DNA of 64,000 nucleotides from Anthopleura xanthogrammica (Eukaryota; Cnidaria; Anthozoa; Actiniaria; Actiniidae): NCBI GenBank assembly GCA_964019055.1, contig OZ025220.1, positions 8,833,147 to 8,897,146 of the forward strand, read 5' to 3'. Shown piece by piece: positions 36,561 to 46,230 of this stretch (position 1 is its first letter; each line of letters starts with the position of its first letter). The notes under the pieces were generated by a model. It saw only the letters and a program-made list of their open reading frames with translations, ran no database searches and was not told where the DNA came from. The position numbers and the translations under genes were made by a program.

Positions 36561-38300
36561 ACTATGAAGTAATGGTTGCATGTTCAAGGGTTGGTTTCAA
36601 GATGTTCTAGAATCAACAATGTACTCAGACAAGTGCTTGTGTTGTTGATAGTACCAGTTCTGATTTCCCTTAGAAATGCATATTTCGTATTACAATGTGT
36701 CGCGCGCTAACATGGCCAACCAAATCAACTTTCATTGCTTTATCTTTCTTATTTTTTACGGTGTAAAATTTAACTTTTTATCACAACTGTAATACATGTT
36801 TAGTCATTAGAAACACCGACGCAGCCCACACTAGCTTACCGCTAGTTATCACAACTTTCATTGCTACTCGTTATGTCATTCAGTGAGAGATATTTCCTTG
36901 AATAATTTCCCGCAATGTTGTCGTGTAGAACAAGTTTGAAACCGTGACACATGAAGTGGCCATGCAGGTGACCATGGTATCACTGGTTATGGTATTCTTC
37001 CTTGGTTTTGATCATGGAATTAAAGAGTGAATACTTGTTTTATTGTGTATCATGCAAGAAAACTTGTTTTCAGATAAAATCTTCCCATTTTTTTCCCCTT
37101 TCGCCTTTCCTTTTGAAATTCGATATTTCAAATTTAATATTTTGATATCTTTATGTGAGTTTTAGCAGTCTCTATAATTGAAAATGGCAAAAAATGCCTT
37201 TGAAAAAAAAGTTGTGTAATTTAGGAAGAATTTACTACACTTGTTATCTTTTCTCATTTGTTTTCAAACTACTATTACAACTACCCTGGGCTGCAGAGGC
37301 TCTATTTCGATTCCCGCAAAACAGAGCAAAGTCTGCGGCGGCCGGAGCGAGAAAAAAATAACCTCCTGGATGGACCCCAGGGTATATTACAACTTTGTCA
37401 AATCACTGTTGAAGAACAGTTAACTGATAACAGTAATATAGTTTCAACATAAGTGAATTTAGTCCTAAATTAATGAATGTGTTCCAAACTTTTTTCTGCA
37501 CGTTATTCAACAAGGTAGCGAGAAATTTGCTTTGACAGAATGTAAAAACGTAAAATATGTGGATCTTGAAATCAGAAAAGAGTACATGTTCAAGGGTTGT
37601 TTTCAAGATGTTCTAGAATCAACAAAGTAGCCAGTACTTGTGTCGTTGATAGTACCCGTCCTGATTTCTTTTCTACACGTTATGTTAGTCAATGAGTCAG
37701 AGCATTTTTATACGACTTGTAAACAGGGACCACTGATGTTTATCAAAGCAAATTTCCCACACTATTTTCCTGAATAACGCGTAGAGTGTAAAAATGTTAA
37801 TTTGGTTGGCAATGGTAGCGTGTGACACGCACATTTAACATAGTGAACGTACTGTATACGGGAGGCGGGAAATTGAAGGCGTACTTCAACTGTTTATCAA
37901 TCTTAAAACCAACATTTTTAATAATTCTAACAGCAAATCTTTCTCATTGGACCGCGAGAAAGTGCTAAATTGAACAATACGTGAATGTTAAATTCCCCTC
38001 CCTGTTCCGAGGAGTTTGTGGTTGGCCATGGGGGCTTCAATTAACTAGTTTATAAGTCAGTCATAATGCAAGATACGTGAATCTTGAAAACAGAACGGGT
38101 ACTAGCAACAACACAAGCACAAACTGGCTACATTGTTGATTTTATAGGATCTTGAAATCAACCCTTGAACATCTTCATGTACTCTTATAATTACCTAATG
38201 TAGCGGACTTCAATAAATAGTCAATAAGCGAGAGGATCCGTACAAGGTTCAGCAATGTTCGTACCAAGTCTCTCGCTAATCATTTTTCCCCCAGATTTTT
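36561..38300. other. Intergenic region with dispersed upstream modules
   Basis: No gene. It contains repeated modules that also occur upstream of other cassettes: TTCAAGATGTTCTAGAATCA (36,597 and 37,602, and inverted near 38,150) and TTTCTACACGTTA-type segments near 37,670. The cluster's upstream regions were therefore duplicated along with the genes. Confidence 0.6.
37282..37384. mobile_element. 103-bp element with perfect 9-bp target duplication
   Basis: Ends TACCCTGGG and CCCAGGGTA are inverse. The 9-bp sequence TATTACAAC flanks both sides exactly (37,273-37,281 and 37,385-37,393). A 9-bp duplication points to a Mutator-like origin, but the terminal repeat is very short. The interior is GC-rich (GTCTGCGGCGGCCGGAGCG). 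Confidence 0.7.
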
Positions 38301-38553
38301 CAAAAGTAAATCAAATAGACGAAATCTAATAAAACTGTTTTCAATAGTTATTTTATTTCAGCTGCTGATGAGATACATTTTGATCTTTTTAGTTAATTTT
38401 CCTTGATTATTTTCAGCAATACTACTAATGTTTATCCTTAACCACCCCTAGGTCCGTAAGCTGGATAGTCTTCTATTCAATGCCTTTTATCTTCATCCGT
38501 CATTACTTCTCCGTTGGTGTGCCCAACGTTGGCTCTGGAGTCCCGGCTTCGTC

Positions 38554-38841
38554 TTATGCGCCCGTTGTAGCTTGCGTCGACGCTTGCGTCGACGCTTGCG
38601 TCGACGCTTGCCCTGGTGCGCTCGTTGGTTCTGGAGTCCCGACTTCGTCTGATGTGTCCGTTGTAGCTTGCGTCGACGCTTGCCCTGGTGTGTCCGTTGG
38701 CCCTGGCTTCGCCGCTGCGTCTAGTGCCTCAGTTGGAACTGGCTTCTTCGCAGCCTCTGATGACCGTGACTGAGAAAAGGGCAAAATATACATGGCCACT
38801 AAGCAAAGAGTCCAACAGACAATCAATGTGCGAGTCTTCAT
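38554..38841 (-). CDS. Peptide gene B: secreted Pro/Thr/Ala-rich peptide
   Basis: 95 aa with the family signal peptide (MKTRTLIVCWTLCLVAMYIL, cleavage near residue 25) joined to a completely different mature region with no Cys: low-complexity, Ser/Thr/Pro/Ala-rich, with repeats PGQASTQA and GTPEPTSAPGQAS. It would be a candidate for mucin-type O-glycosylation. The stop codon sits where the internal repeat has Ser (TCA in the first copy, TAA here). Repeat-like codons continue 16 residues past it to another stop, so the ancestral protein was probably longer. A 5'UTR intron runs to the leader donor at 39,527-39,528. AATAAA is at 38,352-38,357. The function is unknown. Confidence 0.7.
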   Translation of the reverse strand: MKTRTLIVCWTLCLVAMYILPFSQSRSSEAAKKPVPTEALDAAAKPGPTDTPGQASTQATTDTSDEVGTPEPTSAPGQASTQASTQASTQATTGA

Positions 38842-39095
38842 GACTGAAACTTTAAAAAAACAATGTGAAATTTACCAGTGGTAATGAAAAAATATCTGAC
38901 GTTAGAAACTGCAAAAGTTTTTAATCTACGGTTTACAAAGACATTGGGTATCAGAGGGCTATGGCAGAAATATGATATCCCGTGGGACCTCTGGTTGGAT
39001 TTCTGCTTTGCGATTGACTCTAGAGAATTCTAAAGGGTTTTGAGGTTGATTGCCTCAATTCGTTAGTTAGACGTGTCCTTGCTAACTTAGATCAG

Positions 39096-39472
39096 ATCGT
39101 ACCAGAGCGACATGTTTCAGGGTCGGATATGTGAGTTATGCATGCATGCATGCCCTGACTTAGATCAGCCCAGAGTTTGCTTCAGGGTTTGATATGTGAG
39201 TTAGCCATGCCCTGACTTAGATCAGCCCAAAGATTGTTTCAAGGTTCGCGCAGTGAGGTAGCCATGCCCTGACTTAGATCAGCCCAAAGATTGTTTCAAG
39301 GTTCGCGCAGTGAGTTAGCTTTGCCCTGACTTAAATCATTCCACATTCAGGTTAGAAATTGTGCATTAGCCATACCCTGACTTAGATCAGCCCAGAGGTT
39401 GTTTCAGGTTTCAATCTTTGAGTTAGCCATACCCTGACTTAGATCAGCCCAGAGGTTATTTCAGGGTTCGAT
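39096..39472 (-). repeat. 57-bp minisatellite in intron of gene B (about 6 copies)
   Basis: Same unit and same sense orientation as the array in gene A, with more divergence between copies (for example an ATGCATGCATGC insertion near 39,140). Confidence 0.88.
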
Positions 39473-39528
39473 AAAGGTTGATCATAGTTGCTTGTTAAAC
39501 AAACTTTGATGTAAATTGTCCAACATAC

Positions 39529-39680
39529 CTTTCCTCAATACAGTTCTCTGAGATAGATGGGATACTGAACCACTTTCTTGTCTTACTGCTTACAGTTCAC
39601 CAGAAACTTAGAATGAATAGAAACTTCCTTCAGCCCATATGTCTACATAGGTAATGATTTATTCAGTATCTACTATGAGG
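39529..39680 (-). promoter_or_regulatory. Leader cassette B: promoter region and 5'UTR exon
   Basis: On the minus strand it contains TTTCTATTCATTCTAAG, TTCTGGTGAACTGTAAG, GTATCCCATCTATCTCAGAG and the conserved donor GAGGAAAG/GTATGTTG at 39,528. The TATA-like position reads ACATATGGG, degraded relative to cassettes D and X. Confidence 0.75.
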
Positions 39681-39689
39681 TAATGGTTG

Positions 39690-40200
39690 AATGTTCAAGG
39701 GTTGGTTTCAAGAGGTTCTAGAACCAACAATGTAGCCAGTGCTTTGTTGATGATAGTACCCGTTCTGCTTTCAAGATTCACATATTTTGCATTGTCTGTG
39801 ATGTTTACACGAGACGATTTTCAACGACGTTTTTCGCGCAACGGTATTATGCGGGGGGGGGGGGGGGGGGGCAACGAAATGTAACATGTTGGACGGGGCA
39901 ATTTGTCGTGCCATGGCCAACCAAATCAACAAAGAACAAAAATATTTACTCCAAATATGAAAAACAAGAGTCCTTCCGCAGTAGCTGGTGATATCATGGC
40001 TACCCGCTTGACCACTTAACTGGTGTCATGTTTCAACTTTTTCTACACATGTTCGTCAAGAAGATTTGATTGACCATGTTAGCGTGCGACATATTGTTAT
40101 GCAAAATATGTGAATCTTGAAATCAGAACGGGTACCAGAGGTATAACGTGAGGGGAAAAATTCCCCCCTCAAACGTCCCCTTGAAAATGCAGACATTACC
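39690..40200. other. Upstream modules between two cassettes, G-run
   Basis: Dispersed modules (GTTCTAGAACCAACAATGTA, CATATTTTGCATTG, CATGGCCAACCAAATCAAC) shared with 36.6, 37.6, 49.5 and 50.4 kb, in both orientations. A G-run lies at about 39,854-39,870. No gene was seen. Confidence 0.6.
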
Positions 40201-40224
40201 TTATAGTAGATAATCAAAAATTCT

Positions 40225-40327
40225 AAGTGTTTCTATTCATTCTAAGTTGCTGGTGAACTGCAAGCGCCAAGACAAGAAAGTGGTTCAGTATCCCATCTAT
40301 CTCAGAGAACTGTATTGAGGAAAGTCA
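40225..40327 (+). promoter_or_regulatory. Orphan leader cassette
   Basis: Plus-strand copy of the 5'UTR exon (TTTCTATTCATTCTAAG through CTGTATTGAGGAAAG). The donor is changed to AAAGTCATG, so a strong GT donor is weakened or lost. A 57-bp array follows, but no signal-peptide exon comes next. Instead, sequence resembling the 3' flank of gene F (GGTACGAGTGCCTAACTATC) begins at 40,835. It is best explained as a cassette whose coding exon was deleted. Confidence 0.7.
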
Positions 40328-40384
40328 TGTTGGACAATTAACATCAAGTTTGGTTAACAAGCAACAATGATCAACCTTTATCGA

Positions 40385-40825
40385 ACTTTGAAACAACCTC
40401 TGGGCTGATCTAAGTCAGCATGACTAACTCACAGATCGAACACTGAAACAACCTCTGGGCTGATCTAAGTCAGGGCATGGCTAACTCACAGATCGAACCC
40501 TGAAACAACCTCTGGGCTGATCTAAGTCAGGGCACGGCTAACTCACAGATTGAACCCTGAAACAACCTCTGGGCTGATCTAAGTCAGGGCATGGCTAACT
40601 CACAGATTGAACCCTGAAACAACCTCTGGGCTGATCTAAGTCAGGGCATGGCTAACTCACAGATTGAACCCTGAAACAACCTCTGGGCTGATCTAAGTCA
40701 GGGCATGGCTAACTCACAGATCGAACCCTGAAACAACCTCTGGGCTGATCTAAGTCAGGACATGACTAACTCACTGATCAAACCCTGAAACAACCTCTGT
40801 GATGATCTAAGTCAGGGCAGCCACT
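40385..40825 (+). repeat. 57-bp minisatellite of the orphan cassette (about 8 copies)
   Basis: Plus-strand array of the standard unit (AACCCTGAAACAACCTCTGG, GGCTAACTCACAG), in sense orientation to the orphan leader. Confidence 0.92.
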
Positions 40826-40910
40826 TAAACTAGGTACGAGTGCCTAACTATCATTACGTCGAAAACGTATCCCTTCACCCTGAAAAATCTAACACATAGT
40901 GATGATATTT

Positions 40911-41122
40911 TCACATGTTATTGGCCACTGATGGCTCTGGTGTCTCCGCTGGGCCTGGTGGTCGTGACTGTTTATGTCCTGAGGGCCCCGGTGGCTGTGA
41001 CCTTTTAAACCTTGTTGTCTGTGGTGGCTCGGTTGGCCCTGATGACCATGACTGAGAAAGAGGCAAAATAGAGCTGACAACCAAGCAAAGAGTATAACAG
41101 ACAATGATATGCGAGTCTTTAT
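40911..41122 (-). pseudogene. Peptide pseudogene C (start lost, frameshifted)
   Basis: On the minus strand the family signal-peptide exon is recognisable, but the start codon is ATA, and one base is missing soon after, in the region corresponding to the third to sixth codons. Downstream, the original frame is still readable through a signal-like stretch and a Pro/Ser-rich mature region resembling gene B (for example SQPPGPSGHKQSRPPGPAE) before a stop. No leader cassette lies upstream; the sequence there is a MITE and a hairpin. It is therefore a decayed paralogue, closest to gene B. Confidence 0.75.
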
Positions 41123-41396
41123 GACCGAACTTTGAAAGAACGACGTAAAATGGTAATAAAATATTACGTTAGAAAGCTAAAGTTTTGATTTAATGGTTTA
41201 AGAAGAAATGTATGGTTTGAGCTCTGCCATTCTTACTGCGCATGCTCGACGTCAGATGTCAGAGACCCTGAGAAACCCTAGAATTTCAAGAGCTCTGATT
41301 GGTCAAAATATTTTTCTCGATAATTGATTGAAAACCTGCTTTAGCGATTACAAGAGCCCTTGCAATAATGGATAGCAATTACCTTGATATCACTTG

Positions 41397-41595
41397 TTAG
41401 TATAAATACAAAGGTGATTATACAAAATCGCGCGCTCTGATTGGTTTTCTATCTCGGATTATCAGCCGATAATCACCTTTTCGGACAAAATGGCTGTCAG
41501 CGTGACCGTCGCGCTTTTAAAAAATAAAATATTTTCACTTTCAATGTTGTTTCCTTCTTTCTTTTTTGAAATAATCACCTTTTTATTTATACTAA
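41397..41595. mobile_element. MITE, 199 bp, same family as 28,392
   Basis: The left end TTAGTATAAATACAAAGGTG then ATTAT (25 bp) is the inverse of the right end at 41,571-41,595, with one mismatch. The interior contains CTCTGATTGGTTTTC, as in the 28-kb copy. A small chance ORF inside is not a gene. Confidence 0.85.
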
Positions 41596-41600
41596 AACAA

Positions 41601-41706
41601 TTATTCACCTCAGGCTCAGTGATTATCGATGAATATTTACCTCGCAGCTCGAAGACTCGCCGCTCGGTAAATATTCATCGATAATCACTTCGCCTTCGGC
41701 GAATAA
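41601..41706. repeat. Perfect 23-bp-arm hairpin
   Basis: Arms GTGATTATCGATGAATATTT then ACC (41,619-41,641) and the exact inverse at 41,666-41,688. Weaker pairing extends out to TTATTC/GAATAA at 41,601 and 41,706. It sits 6 bp from the MITE at 41,397-41,595. A degenerate homologue at 28.2 kb is also next to that MITE family. Confidence 0.88.
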
Positions 41707-42300
41707 CTGCTAAATAGTAGATAAAATGGTAGTGCTTCTGCAAAGCCGAATAAAAACGACTTTTTTTCGGGAATAAAATAAAAACCGTTGATTTACCGAG
41801 CGCGCGCTCTATGGAAAATTCAAATTTGGGCATGCTACCTGTGGTGATGATTTTTGTTTGGAGCATGCGCATTACGATCGGTCGCCACAATGCTCCTTTC
41901 CGTAGTCTTCCCACAATCCCTTATGATCCCAGCACGAGCTCGAGGTCAGGGTAAAATTTGCATAAAAATGTATTAAAAATATGCAAATTTTCGAGAACTA
42001 TTTTCGAGATGCGCGAGCGCTTTCAAAAATATCGCAGGCGCAGAGAGAAGCGAGATCACCTGGTTTTATCCAAAAAAAATGGCATTTCGCCCAATTAGAG
42101 GACGCGAGAGTTCAGTTATAATTCATGCAAACCCTTGATGCTGTTACGGAACGAAAAAATATTTACAATTTTTGCTTCATTATTTGGAGTCGCTTTTCTG
42201 TTTCGAGTTAATTAGCTTGGTAGCGGTGAACTCGCGTTGCGTTAGCCCGTACAATACCCTATTCGTAGGTACGAGAATTGAAGCAACAAGACACGGATTG
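41707..42300. other. Non-coding, half copy of a foldback MITE
   Basis: 41,890-41,990 matches the left arm of the foldback at 33,845 (ATGCTCCTTTCCGTAGTCTT), but the right arm is missing and replaced by unrelated sequence with GCGCGAGCGC-type motifs. Nothing else was recognised. Confidence 0.65.
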
Positions 42301-42580
42301 GGAACTTTTGAAAATGGCTATTGAAAGGAGTGTTTGCTTGAGATCCCTCTCCCCCCTCAAAAACGAGGAGGGGGTCCGTTTTAGGGGGAGAGAAGTTTTA
42401 GGGGGGAGAGGTGATGAGTGAAGTAAACTCGTTCCCTGTCCCTCACTAATCACTTTGGTTGACCTTTTTACTAACGTTTTTCAAAAACAAATCATCAAAT
42501 ATCATATTAGAAATCCAATAAAACTCTGTTTTCAATAGTCACTTTTTTCCTTCTTATTCTTTTTCATTTTTAACACATTT

Positions 42581-42823
42581 TTAACCAAAGCGCGCAGGCT
42601 TCCGGTAGTTGTCGTGAATACAACGATCACGACACTTCTTATCAGCAATTTGTGCCTGTTCGTGACACTCTTTTGTTTGACAGCTACTTATTGTTTTTTC
42701 CATCTTGCTATCGCAATCTTTCACGCAATTCTTAGCATTATCCGACAAAGAAAAGGCTTGTGGCAAAATAGAGCTGACCACAAAGCAAAGAGTCCAACAG
42801 ACAATTATTGTGCGAGTCTTCAT
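42581..42823 (-). CDS. Peptide gene D: secreted six-Cys peptide ending RFG
   Basis: 80 aa. The signal peptide MKTRTIIVCWTLCFVVSSIL is cleaved near residue 25. The mature part has six cysteines, C33-x3-C37-x10-C48-x4-C53-x10-C64-x3-C68: two CxxxC pairs flanking a central pair, with Lys/Glu-rich spacers that look helical. This suggests a disulphide-stapled helical hairpin. It ends A-R-F-G, so the final Gly could give an Arg-Phe-amide. The start is the conserved Met after the intron acceptor TTTCAG/CC. The unit is a tandem duplicate of gene E, with 5' and 3' flanks also matching. Function unknown; an antimicrobial, venom-like or signalling peptide is plausible. Confidence 0.82.
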   Translation of the reverse strand: MKTRTIIVCWTLCFVVSSILPQAFSLSDNAKNCVKDCDSKMEKTISSCQTKECHEQAQIADKKCRDRCIHDNYRKPARFG

Positions 42824-42914
42824 GGCTGAAACGTAAAAGAACATGCCGTTAAAAAAAGAACATGCCGTTAAAAAAATTATAGCAATAGCTGGGGTCTAAG
42901 GTTGGATTCACATC

Positions 42915-43075
42915 TGTGAGTTAGCCTTGCCCTGACTTAGATCAGCTCAGAGGTTGTTTCAGGTTTCGATCTGTGAGTTAGCCATGCCCTGACTTAGATC
43001 ATCACACGGAGGTTGTTTTAGGGTTTGATCTGTGAGTCAGCAGTGTCCTGACTTAGATTAGCCCAGAGGTTTTTC
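42915..43075 (-). repeat. 57-bp minisatellite in intron of gene D (about 3 copies)
   Basis: Three sense-oriented units of the cluster minisatellite, within an intron of only about 390 bp (42,826-43,218). Confidence 0.85.
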
Positions 43076-43218
43076 CTTTAAAAACTCTTTTTTAATAGTT
43101 TTATATCGTTGCTTACCAATTAATACTAGTTTTACCTCAAGTTGAATAAAAAATTGTCACAGGAAATGCACATAGCCGCCCCAGCAGTCACAAACTTGAT
43201 GTTAATTGTCCAACATAC

Positions 43219-43345
43219 CTTTCCTCAATACAGTTCTCTGAGATAGATGGGATGCTGAACCACTTTCTTGTCTTGCCACTTACAGTTCACCAGCAACTTA
43301 GAATGAATAGAAACAATTCCACGAGCCAATATATATACTTATTAT
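43219..43345 (-). promoter_or_regulatory. Leader cassette D: TATA box and 5'UTR exon
   Basis: On the minus strand GTATATATATTGGCTCGTGG (43,321-43,340) supplies a strong TATA box. About 30 bp downstream lies TTTCTATTCATTCTAAG, a likely start-site region, then the conserved 5'UTR exon and donor GAGGAAAG/GTATGTTG at 43,218. This is one of the best-preserved cassettes. Confidence 0.82.
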
Positions 43346-43620
43346 ATGAAATAGAGTGTGATATTGAGTGACATCAAAATGATAAAATTGATATCCCCAC
43401 TCCCACCATTGGCCAGTGGGGATACGATTTTTATCAACACTGGTGGTGTCAAATTTCGACTTTTTGCTCAGCTTCTCAAATTCTCCATTATTTTTCATTG
43501 AGGATTTCTCGTGAGAGATAATATCAACACTCGAAGATAAAATTCGTATCTCCGCGCGACCATGTAATATCCTATATATATTTATAATATGATTTAATCA
43601 TATATACTATGAAGTAATTA
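43300..43620. repeat. Upstream segment duplicated at 45,865-46,230
   Basis: Sequence upstream of cassette D recurs upstream of cassette E, including ATCAAAATGATAAAATTGAT and AGTGGGGATAC, and one arm of the GGAGATACGAATTTTATCTT foldback. Its minus-strand open frame (MKNNGEFEKLSKKSKFDTTS) exists in both copies but looks like part of a dispersed repeat. Confidence 0.8.
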
Positions 43621-43984
43621 ATGTATTTCTTAGCTAATCTACTTCATTCAGTTTACCTATTATCCCCTTACACCTGAAACTGAGAAAGACATGTTGAATC
43701 ATTATAAATAATATATCTTAGTTGGGGAAAAGATTGAAGATCTCTCATTTACTATCGTGTAAAAAAGGTGATTTGGTTGGCCATCATCTAGGCTGATCTA
43801 AGTCAAGGCATGGTTGTTCTTTATATCAATAACTTTGAAGCTAAATTCTGATTTTTCTAGGTTTGTCAAAGCAAATTTCCCGATAGCTTGTTGACGAACG
43901 TGTAGTAAAAGTTCGAAACATGGCACATTAATTAAGTGGCCACAATACGGGTGGCCTTGATATCACCGGCTAATCTACTCTTCC

Positions 43985-44275
43985 TTGGTTTCACCGTTAA
44001 GCTCATGTGGGTGAGGTTTCATCGTTTAGTTCATGTGGGTGAGGTTTCATCGTTTAGTTCATGTGGGTGAGGTTTCATCGTTTAGTTCATGCGGATGAGG
44101 TTTCATCGTTTAGTTCATGTGGGTGAGGTTTCATCGTTTAGTTCATGTGGATGAGGTTTCATCGTTTAGTTCATGTGGATGAGGTTTCATCGTTTATTTC
44201 ATGTGGGTGAGGTTTCATCGTTTAGTTCATGTGGGTGAGGTTTCACCGTTTAGTTCATGAGGGTGAGGTTTCATT
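43985..44275. repeat. 28-bp minisatellite (about 10 copies)
   Basis: Tandem unit built on GTTCATGTGGGTGAGGTTTC followed by ATCGTTTA, highly homogeneous, between genes D and E. It has no coding sense. Confidence 0.95.
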
Positions 44276-44951
44276 AGGGGATTAACAAGGTTCGAGTCCG
44301 ATAAACCGTTAACTGGTACTAGTAGTTTTTAGCACTAGGTAACAGGTGATTCCCGGAAAACCCGTCACTCGTTAATTTCTATGAGTGTTTTGTAATTAAG
44401 ATGCAAAAGTATTTGGTGCATCTTTGCACGGATGTGTTTTATTTTCTTTATTTTCGAGCAAAAGCTGTTGTAAATCGAGCCGAAAACCTGGAACTAGGAA
44501 ACATTGAGCTACGAACAAAATGTTCGCTGATTGGCTAATTCTTTTAAGAGCAATTAAGAGCGTCTATCAAAAATCTGAGACACCGTTTTGGAGTAATCAG
44601 TCTGTGAACTGGAAGCGGTTCATTCATCGTAATTTGAGTGTGATACGTAGGATTGGGAACTTTTAAAAATGGTTATTGAAAGAGGGTTTTTGGTTGAAAT
44701 CCCCCCCCTCCCCCCCACCCAAAAAAAAAAGAGGAGGGGTGTTAAAAAATTCAGGGTGAGGGGTGATGAGTTAGGTAAACTCGTACCCAGCCCCTTGCTA
44801 ATTTATTTTCATTGATGTTTTTACCCCACAACATTCATTACTACGTAGTAGAAATCCACTAAAACTCTGTTTTCAAAAGTCACTTTATTTCTTCTGCGGA
44901 GATCCATTTTCAATTTTTTAACAAATTTCTCTAGATTACATTCAGCAGTTC

Positions 44952-45191
44952 TTATCCGCCGCGCATCCGCGGCTTCCATAAGTGCTTACGTTCACAATGT
45001 TCACGACATTTCTTATTAGCAATTTCTGCCTGCTCGCGACAGTCACTTGTTTTACACTCACTCTTTGCTTTTTCCATCTTCTTATTGCAATTTTTCACGC
45101 AAGTCGTAGCATTAGCCGACAAAGAAAATGGCAAAATAGAGCTGACCACCAAGCAAAGAGTCCAACAGACAATCAATGTACGAGTCTTCAT
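44952..45191 (-). CDS. Peptide gene E: secreted six-Cys peptide
   Basis: 79 aa, signal peptide MKTRTLIVCWTLCLVVSSIL. The mature Cys pattern is C31-x3-C35-x10-C46-x4-C51-x10-C62-x3-C66, identical in spacing to gene D, with strong similarity between the two in residues such as EQAxIAxKKCR. It ends W-K-P-R-M-R-G-G, basic and Gly-terminated. The intron acceptor TTTTAAG lies 6 nt before the ATG; the intron is 45,198-45,780. AATAAA is at 44,884-44,889. Genes D and E are a tandem duplication of about 2.4-2.5 kb. Function unknown, as for D. Confidence 0.82.
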   Translation of the reverse strand: MKTRTLIVCWTLCLVVSSILPFSLSANATTCVKNCNKKMEKAKSECKTSDCREQAEIANKKCREHCERKHLWKPRMRGG

Positions 45192-45365
45192 GGCTGACTT
45201 AAAAGAATAAAGGGAAATTTACCGTTAGAAAAAAATTATAGCAATAGCAGGGATCTAAGGTTGGATTCACAACTGGAATTTCTCCGGGTTCTTTTTTACG
45301 GTTTTCCTCTCTCCCCAAATAAAACCTCAACACACTAGATTCCTATACTGATAGAATCATGCAGA

Positions 45366-45690
45366 GAATTAGCCATACCCTGACTTAGATCAGCCCAGAG
45401 GTTGTTTCAGGGTTCTATCTGTGAGTTAGCTGTGCCCTGACTTAGATCAGCCCAGAGGTTGTTTCAGGGTTCAATCTGTGAGTTACCCATGCCCTGACTT
45501 AGATCAGCCCAGAGGTTGTTCCAGGGTTCAATCTGTGAGTTAGCCATGCCCTGACGTAGATCAGCCCAGAGGTTGTTTCAGGGTTCAATCTGTGAGTTAG
45601 TCATGTCCTGATCATGACTTAGATCAGCCCAGAGGTTGTTTCAGGGTTCTATCTGTGAGTCAGCAGTGTCCTGACTTAGATTAGACCAGA
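45366..45690 (-). repeat. 57-bp minisatellite in intron of gene E (about 6 copies)
   Basis: Six sense-oriented units of the cluster minisatellite. One carries a short GATCATGACT duplication near 45,612. Confidence 0.9.
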
Positions 45691-45780
45691 GTTTTACCTC
45701 AAGTTGTATAAACAATTGTCACAGGAAATGCACATAGCCGCCCCAGCAGCCACAAACTTGATATTAATTGTCCAACATAC

Positions 45781-45905
45781 CTTTCCTCAATACAGTTCTC
45801 TGAGATAGATGGGATACTGAACCACTTTCTTGTCTTGCCACTTACAGTTCACCAGCGACTTAGAATGAATAGAAACAATTCCACGAGCCAATACATACTG
45901 ACTTA
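45781..45905 (-). promoter_or_regulatory. Leader cassette E: promoter region and 5'UTR exon
   Basis: The 5'UTR exon and donor GAGGAAAG/GTATGTTGG are conserved. The TATA position reads GTATGTATTGGCTCGTGG, weaker than in D and X. Confidence 0.78.
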
Positions 45906-46087
45906 TCATATGAAATAGAGTGTGATATTGAGTGACATCAAAATGATAAAATTGATATCCCCACTCCCACCAGTGGCCAGTGGGGATACAATTTTTATCA
46001 ACACTGGTGGTGTCAAATTTCGACTTTTTGCTCAGCTTCTGAAATTCTCCATTATTTTTCATTGAGGATTTCATATAATAAACAGAA

Positions 46088-46185
46088 CATTACATGGCCG
46101 CTTGGAGATACGAATTTTATCTTCTCGTGAGAGATAATATCAACACTCGAAGATAAAATTCGTATCTCCGCGCGACCATGTAATA
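46088..46185. mobile_element. Foldback MITE 'GGAGATACGAATTTTATC'
   Basis: Arms GGAGATACGAATTTTATCTT and AAGATAAAATTCGTATCTCC with outer ATTACATGG/CCATGTAAT pairing. The related copy at about 43,510-43,580 has lost its left arm. Confidence 0.85.
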
Positions 46186-46230
46186 TCCTATATATATTTA
46201 TAATATGATTTAATCATATATACTATGAAG

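Noticed and set aside
41490..41684. 64-codon ORF at 41.5 kb
   Set aside because: Spans a MITE terminus and a perfect hairpin; chance frame.
43298..46074. MKNNGEFEKLSKKSKF minus-strand ORFs upstream of genes D and E
   Set aside because: Present in both duplicates only because the segment was duplicated; overlaps promoter and foldback sequence and looks like interspersed repeat.
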